Program-made: the position numbers and the translations under genes
The notes under the pieces: generated by a model
What the model was told of the DNA's origin: nothing
Database searches by the model: none
What the model saw: only the letters and a program-made list of their open reading frames with translations
Part shown: one piece after another, positions 39,116-46,618 of the stretch
How the letters are laid out: every line of letters starts with the position of its first letter
How positions within the stretch are numbered: the stretch's first letter is position 1
NCBI RefSeq assembly: GCF_011057975.1
Contig: NZ_CP049109.1
Coordinates: 1,767,001 to 1,831,000 of the forward strand
DNA length: 64,000 nucleotides
Reading direction: 5' to 3'
Source: Sphingosinithalassobacter tenebrarum
GTDB lineage: Bacteria; Pseudomonadota; Alphaproteobacteria; Sphingomonadales; Sphingomonadaceae

Positions 39116-39829
39116 ATGGAAGTGATCGACCCCGGAACCGGCCCGCGCAGCGTCACCTTGCCCGCGCGGCCCGAGGCGATCCGCGTCGATCCCGCAACGA
39201 CGGCGGTCATCGTCATCGACATGCAGAACGCCTATGCGTCCGAAGGCGGCTATGTCGATCTCGCGGGGTTCGACATTTCGGGTGCGGCGAGCGTGATCGG
39301 CCGGATTTCGCAGGTGCTCGATGTCGCGCGCGGCGCGGGGATGCCGGTAGTGTTCCTGCAGAATGGCTGGGACGCCGACTATGTCGAGGCGGGCGGCCCG
39401 GGTTCGCCCAACTGGCACAAATCGAATGCGCTCAAGACGATGCGCGCGCGTCCCGATCTGAAGGGGCAATTGCTCGCGCGCGGCGGCTGGGACTACGAGC
39501 TGGTCGATGCGCTCAAGCCGCAGCCGGGCGACATCCGTGTTCACAAGACGCGCTATTCGGCCTTCTTCAATTCGCAGCTCGATTCCATCCTGCGCTCGCG
39601 GGGCATCCGTACGATCGTCTTTGTCGGCATCGCCACCAATGTCTGCGTCGAATCGACGCTGCGCGACGGCTTTCACCTCGAATATTTCGGGGTGATGCTC
39701 GAAGACGCGACGCACCATCTCGGCCCCGGCTATCTTCAGCAGGCGAGTGTCTACAATGTCGAGAAATTCTTCGGCTGGGTGTCGACGGTCTCGGATTTCT
39801 GCGGTGCCGTGGGGCAGGTCGCGGAGTGA
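39116..39829 (+). CDS. rutB: Ureidoacrylate amidohydrolase (isochorismatase fold)
   Basis: A 237-aa cysteine hydrolase. D38 in [10 protein letters not shown] in HKTRYSAF and the catalytic Cys in [11 protein letters not shown] form the isochorismatase triad. It cleaves (Z)-ureidoacrylate peracid or ureidoacrylate to aminoacrylate and carbamate in the Rut pathway of pyrimidine ring use. The ATG at 39116 is preferred over an in-frame TTG at 39107, which is too close to AAGGA. It heads the rutB-C-D-A cluster. Confidence 0.9.
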   Translation: MEVIDPGTGPRSVTLPARPEAIRVDPATTAVIVIDMQNAYASEGGYVDLAGFDISGAASVIGRISQVLDVARGAGMPVVFLQNGWDADYVEAGGPGSPNWHKSNALKTMRARPDLKGQLLARGGWDYELVDALKPQPGDIRVHKTRYSAFFNSQLDSILRSRGIRTIVFVGIATNVCVESTLRDGFHLEYFGVMLEDATHHLGPGYLQQASVYNVEKFFGWVSTVSDFCGAVGQVAE

Positions 39830-39850
39830 AAACCTCCCCCGTTACCACCA

Positions 39851-39935
39851 CCGTTTGCCCTGAGCCTGTCGAAGGGCTGCCCTTCTTGCTGGTCAACAAA
39901 GAAGAGCAGGGCTTCGACAAGCTCAGCCCAAGCGG
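39851..39935. repeat. Dispersed intergenic repeat, family B, copy 1
   Basis: Left arm 39851-39874 (CCGTTTGCCCTGAGCCTGTC...) and right arm 39912-39935 (CTTCGACAAGCTCAGCC...) form an imperfect 24-bp inverted repeat. The same element, better preserved, is at 61426-61517. It separates rutB from rutC within the operon. Confidence 0.75.
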
Positions 39936-39962
39936 GTGTTTGCTTTTTTTGAGGAGAAAGTC

Positions 39963-40346
39963 ATGCCCTTCGAACCCGTAAACCCGCCGCAATTCCCCGC
40001 GCCGATCGCGCCCTATTCCACCGCCGCCAAGGCCGGCGACACGCTCTACATCTCCGGCATCCTGGCGCTGGGTGAGGGCGGGGCGGTTCTTCATGTCGGC
40101 GACGCCGCAGCGCAGGCGCGGCATGTGCTCGAAACGATCAAGGCGACGGTCGAGGCCGCGGGCGGCAGCATGGCCGACATCGCGATGAACCACATCTTCC
40201 TCAAAAGCTTCGCCGACTATGCCGCCTTTAACAGCGTCTATGCGGAATATTTCCCTGGCGCCAAGCCCGCGCGCTACTGCGTCCAGTGCGAGATGGTGAA
40301 GCCCGATTGCCTCGTCGAAATCGCCTCGGTTGCGTATCTCGGCTGA
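39963..40346 (+). CDS. rutC: RidA-family aminoacrylate deaminase
   Basis: A 127-aa YjgF/RidA-family protein that speeds deamination of 3-aminoacrylate to malonic semialdehyde. Family markers are [19 protein letters not shown] and the conserved Arg in [15 protein letters not shown]. The ATG at 39963 follows GAGGAG. Its stop overlaps the rutD start (TGATG). Confidence 0.9.
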   Translation: MPFEPVNPPQFPAPIAPYSTAAKAGDTLYISGILALGEGGAVLHVGDAAAQARHVLETIKATVEAAGGSMADIAMNHIFLKSFADYAAFNSVYAEYFPGAKPARYCVQCEMVKPDCLVEIASVAYLG

Positions 40347-41152
40347 TGCCGCATGCTGCCGATCTATATTATGAAGTCCACGGTCCCGATGACGCGGCGC
40401 CGCTGATCCTCTCGCCCGGCCTCGGCGGTTCGGGCAGCTACTGGCAGCCCAATCTCGATATGCTCGCGCGGTATTTCCGGGTGATCCTGTACGATCATCG
40501 CGGGACCGCGCGCAGTTGCCCCGAAGGGGAACCGAACCCCACGATTTCCGAAATGGCGCTGGACGTCGTCGCGCTGATGGACGCGCTCGACATCCCCCGC
40601 GCGCATCTGATGGGGCATGCGCTGGGCGGCATCATCGGTCTGTCGCTGGCGATGCAGGCGCCGGAGCGGCTGGACAGGCTGGTCGTCGTCAATGGCTGGG
40701 CGAAGCTTGATCCCTATACCGCGCGTTGCTTCGACACGCGCCTGAAGCTGCTGCGCGACAGCGGCCCGGAAGCCTATGTTCGGGCGCAGCCGATATTCCT
40801 TTATCCGCCCGACTGGATTTCGGTGAACGACGCGCGGCTGGAGGCCGAGGCGTCAGCGCATCTCGCGCATTTTCCGCCGCCCGAAACGGTGGAGGCGCGT
40901 GTCGCGGCGCTGCGCGCCTGGGATCCGGGCGCGGCCTTGCGCGCTGTCTCCCATCCGGTGCTCGTGCTCGCGACGGCGGACGATGCACTCGTTCCCGCGC
41001 ATGCCGCGCGGGGCCTTTGCGACCTGTTGCCCAATCACACGCGGATGCTGCAATTTTACGGCGGCCACGCGAGCAACATCACCGAGCCGGACGAATTCTA
41101 CGAACGTGTTTTACCCTGGCTGCTCCGAAGCGGCCCGGATGAGGAGGACTAA
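40346..41152 (+). CDS. rutD: Alpha/beta hydrolase-fold RutD
   Basis: A 268-aa alpha/beta hydrolase-fold protein. It matches E. coli RutD along its length: LILSPGLGGSGSYW, GHALGGIIGLSLA, VNGWAKLDPYTARCF, FLYPPDWIS and YGGHASNITEP. As in E. coli RutD, the nucleophile-elbow serine is replaced by Ala (GHALG), so classic serine-hydrolase chemistry is not expected. RutD has been proposed to aid decay of aminoacrylate or carbamate. The gene overlaps rutC by one base and ends 3 bases before rutA. Confidence 0.9.
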   Translation: MPHAADLYYEVHGPDDAAPLILSPGLGGSGSYWQPNLDMLARYFRVILYDHRGTARSCPEGEPNPTISEMALDVVALMDALDIPRAHLMGHALGGIIGLSLAMQAPERLDRLVVVNGWAKLDPYTARCFDTRLKLLRDSGPEAYVRAQPIFLYPPDWISVNDARLEAEASAHLAHFPPPETVEARVAALRAWDPGAALRAVSHPVLVLATADDALVPAHAARGLCDLLPNHTRMLQFYGGHASNITEPDEFYERVLPWLLRSGPDEED

Positions 41153-41155
41153 TTC

Positions 41156-42214
41156 ATGGAAGTCGGCGTCTTCATTCCCATCAACAATAACGGCTGGCTG
41201 ATTTCGGAAAATGCGCCGCAATACAAGCCGAGCTTCGACCTCAACAAGGAGATCGCGCTCAAGGCCGAGCAGCACGGCTTCGACTTCCTCCTTTCGATGA
41301 TCAAGCTGCGCGGTTTCGGCGGCAAGACGCAATTCTGGGAGTACGGCCTCGAAAGCTTCACGCTGATGGCGGGGCTCGCGGCAGTAACCGAGAAGATCAG
41401 GATCTTCGCGACCTGCCCGACGCTGATCATCCCTCCCGCCTATGCCGCGCGGATGTGCAACACGATCGACAGCATCAGTCACGGCCGTTTCGGGCTCAAT
41501 CTGATCACCGGCTGGCAGCCGCCCGAATATACCCAGATGGGCGTCTGGCCGGGCGACGAGCATTTCAGGAACCGCTATCAGGTGCTCGACGAATATGCTC
41601 ATGTCCTGCGCGAGCTGTGGGAAACCGGGTCGAGCGACTTCAAGGGGCAATATTATCAGATGGACGATTGCCGCGTGTGGCCGCAGCCGCAGGCGGACAT
41701 GAAGATCATCTGCGCGGGCTCGTCCGATGCCGGGCTCGCCTTCTCGGCCAAATGGGCGGACTATGCCTTCTGCCTCGGCAAGGGGGTGAACACGCCCAAG
41801 GCCTTTTCCGACAACAATGATCGCCTTGCCGCCAAGACCGCGGAGACGGGCCGCGACGTCTCGGTCTTCGTGCTGATGATGGTGATCGCCGACGAGACCG
41901 ACGAAGCGGCGATGGCCAAATGGCAATCCTATAATGACGGCGTCGATATCGAGGCGATTTCCTGGCTGATGGATCAGGGCGCCAAGGATACCCACAACCA
42001 GGATACCAATGTTCGCCAGCTCGCGGCGCCCGAAGGCGCGGTGAACATCAATATGGGAACTTTGGTCGGCAGCTACGAAAGCGTGGCGCGGATGCTCGAC
42101 GAGATCGCCGAAGTACCGAATACGGGCGGCGTGCTGCTGACCTTCGACGATTTCGTTCAGGGCGTCGAGGATTTCGGCACCCGCATCCAGCCGCTGATGA
42201 AGACGCGGAAATAG
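41156..42214 (+). CDS. rutA: Pyrimidine monooxygenase RutA
   Basis: A 352-aa FMN-dependent luciferase-like monooxygenase that opens the uracil ring between N3 and C4. It begins [20 protein letters not shown] and contains [15 protein letters not shown] and [24 protein letters not shown], as in RutA. It needs reduced FMN; the usual flavin reductase RutF is not encoded nearby. It is last in this cluster, whereas it is first in E. coli. Confidence 0.93.
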   Translation: MEVGVFIPINNNGWLISENAPQYKPSFDLNKEIALKAEQHGFDFLLSMIKLRGFGGKTQFWEYGLESFTLMAGLAAVTEKIRIFATCPTLIIPPAYAARMCNTIDSISHGRFGLNLITGWQPPEYTQMGVWPGDEHFRNRYQVLDEYAHVLRELWETGSSDFKGQYYQMDDCRVWPQPQADMKIICAGSSDAGLAFSAKWADYAFCLGKGVNTPKAFSDNNDRLAAKTAETGRDVSVFVLMMVIADETDEAAMAKWQSYNDGVDIEAISWLMDQGAKDTHNQDTNVRQLAAPEGAVNINMGTLVGSYESVARMLDEIAEVPNTGGVLLTFDDFVQGVEDFGTRIQPLMKTRK

Positions 42215-42247
42215 CTTCTTCCCGCTTCCGCTTGCGGGAGGGGAGAC

Positions 42248-43066
42248 GTGCACCGTCAAGCAGCCTATGCTCGGGCCATGAACCCCGTGGCCCCCGCCAG
42301 CTTCATGCGCATCGCGGCCGACGGCACCGCCGAGCCCATCACCCGCGCCCTTGCGGCGGAAGTGCCGGTGGCGATCGAAATCAACGGGATTGGCTATGCC
42401 GTGATGATGGCCACGCCCGCCGATCTGGAGGATTTCGCCACCGGCTTCCTTCTCGCCGAACGTCTGGCGGAGCGGCTGGAGGACATTGCCGAGATCGACA
42501 CGCACGAAGCCGAACAGGGCATCATCCTGCGCGCCACGCTGACCGGGCAGGGCGCAGCGCGCGTCGTCGAACGCGTGCGCCACCGCACCACCGATTCCTC
42601 GTGTGGCCTGTGCGGTATCGACAATCTCGAAGCCGCGCTGCGTCCGCTGCCGCCAGTCGCTGAATTCACAAGGGCGGAACCTGCCGCTATCTTCGCCGCG
42701 CTCGCGTCGCTTCGTGCGCACCAGCAACTCAATGCCGAGACCGGCGCCGTCCACGCCGCCGCGCTTTGCGCCGCCGACGGCAGGATCCGTCTCGTCCGCG
42801 AGGATGTCGGCCGCCACAATGGTTTCGACAAGCTGATCGGCGCGATGGCGCGGCAGGGGCTGGGCTGGGACGGGGGATTCGCGCTGCTCAGCTCGCGCTG
42901 CTCCTACGAACTGGTCGAAAAGGCCGTGCTCGCGGGCTGTCCTATGCTCGCCGCGATTTCCGCGCCCACCGCGCTGGCGGTCGCACGTGCGCGCGAAGCG
43001 GGTCTGACGCTGGCGGTGCTCGCGCGGGCCGATGCGCTGCTGCTGATGCACGCAGGTGCCGAATGA
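42248..43066 (+). CDS. fdhD: Formate dehydrogenase sulfur carrier FdhD
   Basis: A 272-aa protein. FdhD transfers sulfur from IscS to the molybdenum cofactor of formate dehydrogenase. The sulfur-carrying Cys pair is in SSCGLCG (C119, C122), and EINGIGYAVMMATPADLEDFATGF is the family N-terminal signature. The GTG at 42248 follows GGGAGGGGAG, although that sequence may belong to an intergenic hairpin; the ATG at 42278 is an alternative. It overlaps mobA by 4 bp. No formate dehydrogenase is in the window. Confidence 0.92.
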   Translation: MHRQAAYARAMNPVAPASFMRIAADGTAEPITRALAAEVPVAIEINGIGYAVMMATPADLEDFATGFLLAERLAERLEDIAEIDTHEAEQGIILRATLTGQGAARVVERVRHRTTDSSCGLCGIDNLEAALRPLPPVAEFTRAEPAAIFAALASLRAHQQLNAETGAVHAAALCAADGRIRLVREDVGRHNGFDKLIGAMARQGLGWDGGFALLSSRCSYELVEKAVLAGCPMLAAISAPTALAVARAREAGLTLAVLARADALLLMHAGAE

Positions 43067-43584
43067 AACTGCTCGGGGCGATCCTCGCGGGCGGGCAATC
43101 GCGCCGGTTCGGAAGCGACAAGGCATGCGCGCTGCTCGACGGCAAGCCGTTGCTCGATCATGTCGCCGACGCGCTGGGGAGCCAGGTCGACAGCATTGTC
43201 GTGTGCGGGCGGCGCTGGCCCGGGCGGGCATGCCTGCCCGATCGGCCGGCTCCCGATCTCGGCCCGTTGGGCGGGCTCAACGCGGCGTTGCATCATGCCG
43301 CAGGTCACGGGTTCGATGCCGTGCTGTCCGCCGGATGCGACACGCCCCGACTGCCCGATGACTTGTCCGGCCGTTTCGGTACGGGCGGCTATCTCGCCGA
43401 CCTTCCCATAATGGGGCTGTGGCCGGCATCGCTGGCGCCGCGACTCGACCGATTCCTTGGCGAGGACCCCATCCGCTCGATGCGCGGTTGGGCGCAGGTC
43501 GCCGAACTGGCGCCGCTCCCGGGCGGCGCGGCAATCGCCAATGTGAACCGCCCGGCCGATCTGGCGTTACTTCGAAACGGATGA
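43063..43584 (+). CDS. mobA: Molybdenum cofactor guanylyltransferase
   Basis: A 173-aa nucleotidyltransferase that attaches GMP to molybdopterin for bis-MGD enzymes such as formate dehydrogenase. The GTP-binding loop is LAGGQSRRFGSDKA, and PDLGPLGGLNAAL and the CDTPRLP metal-binding motif follow. Coupled to fdhD through an ATGA overlap, which ties cofactor synthesis to its insertion. Slightly shorter than E. coli MobA. Confidence 0.92.
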   Translation: MKLLGAILAGGQSRRFGSDKACALLDGKPLLDHVADALGSQVDSIVVCGRRWPGRACLPDRPAPDLGPLGGLNAALHHAAGHGFDAVLSAGCDTPRLPDDLSGRFGTGGYLADLPIMGLWPASLAPRLDRFLGEDPIRSMRGWAQVAELAPLPGGAAIANVNRPADLALLRNG

Positions 43585-43673
43585 CCGGCGAGCAAGTTCG
43601 CGTTTTCGGATACTGCATCTTCGGCTAGACGCGAGCGCAGGACCGCGGTCCCAAGAATGTCTGAGAGGTCGAT

Positions 43674-45275
43674 ATGGCCGGTTTGTTCGGCGAACTTCTG
43701 TCTACGGGGCTGGCGCCTCATGGATATTGCCTGTTCTGGCGACCCGAATTGTGGATCACCCATGTCGTCGCCGACGCGCTGATCGCGCTCGCCTATTTCT
43801 CGATTCCGCTGGTTATCGTGCTGATTTTGCGACGGCGCGGCGAATTGGTTTTCAGCTGGGTGTTCTGGTGCTTCGCGACCTTCATTCTTGCCTGCGGACT
43901 CACGCATGTGATGGGAATCGTCACCATGTGGTATCCCGCCTATTGGCTGGAGGCAGCGATCAAGGTGATCACTGCGATCGCTTCGGTGGCGACGGCGGTG
44001 GCACTGTGGCCGCTCATGCCAAAGGCAGTCGCGCTGCCCTCCGCGAAGAAGCTGCAGGCGGCCAATGCCGAGCTGGAAGCGATGGTGCGCGAGCGTGATA
44101 CCGCGCTGGAGGAGCTGCGTGCCGAAATCGGCAACCGCCAAAATGCCGAAGCGGCGCTGCTGCAGCTTCAGAAACTGGAGGCAGTGGGGCAACTGACCGG
44201 CGGTATCGCGCATGATTTCAATAACCTGCTTCAGGCGGTTGCCGGCAATCTGGAGCTGATCGCGCGCAAGCCCGACGATGTCGATCGCGTGGTCCGCTGG
44301 GCGGGATCGGCGCTCGACGCGGTCGATCGCGGGCGCAAGCTGACCGGCCAGTTGCTGGCCTTTTCGCGCAAGCAGCGGCTGGAAATCGCTCCGGTCGAGC
44401 TGCGCGAACTGATCACCGGCATGCGGGTTCTGATCGAGCGCGCGGTCGCCCCGCTTTCGCAGCTCGAGATCGAGCCGATCGATCCCGCGCTGCACGTCGA
44501 AACCGATCCGATGCAGCTCGAGCTCGCTATCCTCAACCTTGCCTTCAATGCGCGCGATGCGATGCCGCAGGGCGGCACGCTGACCATCGAGGCGGCATTG
44601 CACCCGGACAGTACGCCCCCCGGCCTGCCGCGCGGGGACTGGGTCGCGATTTCGGTGTCGGACACCGGCGTCGGCATGGATATGGAAACGCGCGAACATG
44701 CAGTCGAACCCTTTTTCACGACCAAGGCGGTCGGCGAAGGGACGGGCATGGGACTGGCGATGGTCTATGGCGTCGTCACCCAATCGGGCGGCACGCTGAC
44801 CATCGACAGCACGCCGGGTTCGGGAACACGCATCACCTTGTTCCTCCGCGCGGCGCAGGCGCTTCGCAAGCGACTGCCGGTCCGCGCCGACAATCATGAA
44901 AGCACAGTCGATCTCAGCGGTCGCGCGATCGTGCTGGTCGATGACGACCCGGATGTCCGCGAGATCATCGCCGAGACGCTGAGCGCCGCCGGCGCGCGTG
45001 TGAACCATGCGCCGGACGGGCCGCAGGGAATCGCGCTGGTCGCCGAATGCCGGCCCGACCTGCTGATCGTGGATTTCGCGATGCCGGGGATGAACGGCGC
45101 CGAAGTGGCCGAGCGCATCCGGGAAAGCGACCCGCAGTTGCCGATTCTGGTGATCACGGGATTTTCCGATTCGAAGCGGCTCGATATGATCGACGGAAAC
45201 GGCTTCGCGATGCTGCGCAAGCCGTTCGAACGGAGCGAATTGCTGCGCAGGGTGGCGCAGCTTATCGCCGGATAG
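43674..45275 (+). CDS. Hybrid histidine kinase with ethylene-receptor-type N-terminal domain
   Basis: A 533-aa protein. The first 110 residues form three transmembrane helices like the ethylene-binding domain of plant ETR1. D34, Y41, P45, C74 and H78 keep exactly the spacing of ETR1 D25, Y32, P36, C65 and H69; C65/H69 bind copper there. Motifs seen are ALIALAYFSIP and FILACGLTH. A short coiled coil (about 125-165) leads to a HisKA with H180 (GGIAHDFNN), an HATPase (DTGVGMD, GTGMGLAMV) and a C-terminal receiver with D467 (LIVDFAMPGMNG). The receiver lacks an output domain, so phosphate may pass to another protein. Ethylene binding is a prediction. Confidence 0.87.
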   Translation: MAGLFGELLSTGLAPHGYCLFWRPELWITHVVADALIALAYFSIPLVIVLILRRRGELVFSWVFWCFATFILACGLTHVMGIVTMWYPAYWLEAAIKVITAIASVATAVALWPLMPKAVALPSAKKLQAANAELEAMVRERDTALEELRAEIGNRQNAEAALLQLQKLEAVGQLTGGIAHDFNNLLQAVAGNLELIARKPDDVDRVVRWAGSALDAVDRGRKLTGQLLAFSRKQRLEIAPVELRELITGMRVLIERAVAPLSQLEIEPIDPALHVETDPMQLELAILNLAFNARDAMPQGGTLTIEAALHPDSTPPGLPRGDWVAISVSDTGVGMDMETREHAVEPFFTTKAVGEGTGMGLAMVYGVVTQSGGTLTIDSTPGSGTRITLFLRAAQALRKRLPVRADNHESTVDLSGRAIVLVDDDPDVREIIAETLSAAGARVNHAPDGPQGIALVAECRPDLLIVDFAMPGMNGAEVAERIRESDPQLPILVITGFSDSKRLDMIDGNGFAMLRKPFERSELLRRVAQLIAG

Positions 45276-45351
45276 TTCGGGCAGGGGCCCAATTGCGCGC
45301 GATCCATGCTATCGCCCCGGCATATCCTTAACGGCCGGAGTATCGCTGCGC

Positions 45352-46467
45352 ATGTTGACGACGTCGCTCACCGCCCTTGCCCCCTTTCGCCGCCTGTTCG
45401 CGCCGTTGCTGCTGTTGCTGCCGCTCGCCGCGCAGGCGCAGGCCGATGACAGGCCGCCGACGGGGACGGACGGAGCGCTGACCGTCGCGACGCGAGAAGC
45501 GCCGCCCTTCGTCATCCGCGAACCCGATGGCAGTTGGAGCGGACTGGCGATCGATCTGTGGAGCCAGGTCGCGGAGGAGAACGGAATCGCCTATGATCTG
45601 CGCGAAACCGATCTGGCCGGTATGGTCGAAGGCGTCGCCGACGGCCGGTTCGACGCAAGCGTCGGCGCGCTCACCATCACGCCGGGGCGCGAGGAACAGG
45701 TTGATTTCACGCATCCCTATCACACCACCGGCTTCGGCATCGCCGTCGACAAGGCGCCGCCCAACTGGTGGATATTGCTGACCAATTTTTTCAGTTGGGG
45801 ATTCCTCCAGGCGGTTTTCGCGCTGTCGGCGCTGCTCGCGATCGTCGGCGTCTTTTTCTGGCTCGCCGAACGCAAGGCCAATGCCGAAGAATTCGGCGGC
45901 AGCCCGCGCAAGGGAATCTTTTCCGGCTTCTGGTTCGCGGCCGTCACGATGACCACGGTCGGCTATGGCGACAAGGCGCCGCGCACGCCCGCGGGCAAGG
46001 CAGTCGCGCTGGTCTGGATGTTCGGGGCGATCCTGATCATTTCGACCTTTACCGGCATGATTGCCTCCTCGCTCACCGAAGGGCGGCTCGCCGGTGCGAT
46101 TCAGGGGCCCGACGATCTGGGATCGGCCGCGGTCGGATCGATCCGCGGTTCGGCCGCCGAAGTGTGGCTGGATGACAGCGGCATCGGCTTTTCGGGCTAT
46201 CCCGACGTCGCCGCCGGGCTGCAGGCAGTGGCGGACGGCGAGATCGACGCATTCGTCTATGATCGCCCGCTGCTGCGCTATCTGCTCAAGGGCGATCTCG
46301 GGAATGACCTTCGCCTCGTTCCGGGCAATTTCGGGCGCCAGGACTATGGCTTCGCCCTGCCGCAGGGCAGCGAAATGCGCGAACCGATCAACCGCACGAT
46401 CCTCGAACGGATCGAAAGTCGCGACTGGTCCAATGAACTGACCAAGGTGCTGGGCAAGCAGGAATAA
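45352..46467 (+). CDS. GluR0-like ligand-gated potassium channel
   Basis: A 371-aa protein with a signal peptide (LLLLLPLAAQAQA). The first lobe of a solute-binding domain (about 42-133) is followed by a membrane pore domain (about 140-245) and the second lobe (about 250-370). The pore loop carries the potassium selectivity filter TTVGYGD (residues 201-207) between two helices, with an inserted-channel layout as in Synechocystis GluR0 and eukaryotic glutamate receptors (which add a third helix). The lobes are SBP_bac_3-like (PPFVIREPDGSWSGLAIDLW), so an amino acid ligand is likely. It lies 76 bp after the ethylene-receptor-like kinase. Confidence 0.85.
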   Translation: MLTTSLTALAPFRRLFAPLLLLLPLAAQAQADDRPPTGTDGALTVATREAPPFVIREPDGSWSGLAIDLWSQVAEENGIAYDLRETDLAGMVEGVADGRFDASVGALTITPGREEQVDFTHPYHTTGFGIAVDKAPPNWWILLTNFFSWGFLQAVFALSALLAIVGVFFWLAERKANAEEFGGSPRKGIFSGFWFAAVTMTTVGYGDKAPRTPAGKAVALVWMFGAILIISTFTGMIASSLTEGRLAGAIQGPDDLGSAAVGSIRGSAAEVWLDDSGIGFSGYPDVAAGLQAVADGEIDAFVYDRPLLRYLLKGDLGNDLRLVPGNFGRQDYGFALPQGSEMREPINRTILERIESRDWSNELTKVLGKQE

Positions 46468-46472
46468 TATAG

Positions 46473-46618
46473 TTCCTCCCCCAGCTTGCTGGGGGAGGGG
46501 GACCATCGCGAAGCGATGGTGGAGGGGCAAAGTCCCAAGCGCAGCACCTGCCGCATTTCCCCTCCACCACCAGCCTATGGCCGGCGGCTCCCCTCCCCGA
46601 GACAAGCTCGGGGAGGAA
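46473..46618. repeat. Dispersed intergenic repeat, family A, copy 2
   Basis: The same architecture as 3134-3295: CCTCCCCCAGC/GCTGGGGGAGG hairpin, GGACCATCGC/GCGATGGT hairpin, GGAGGGG, variable spacer, CCCCTCCACCACCAGCCTATGG and a terminal CCTCCCCGAGACAAGCTCGGGGAGG. It fills the convergent gap between the channel gene and nadE. It could serve as a bidirectional terminator. Confidence 0.78.

Noticed and set aside
42215..42247. Short hairpin (TCCCGC/GCGGGA) after rutA as an intrinsic terminator
   Set aside because: The stem is only 6 bp and there is no U-run; it overlaps the possible ribosome binding site of fdhD.
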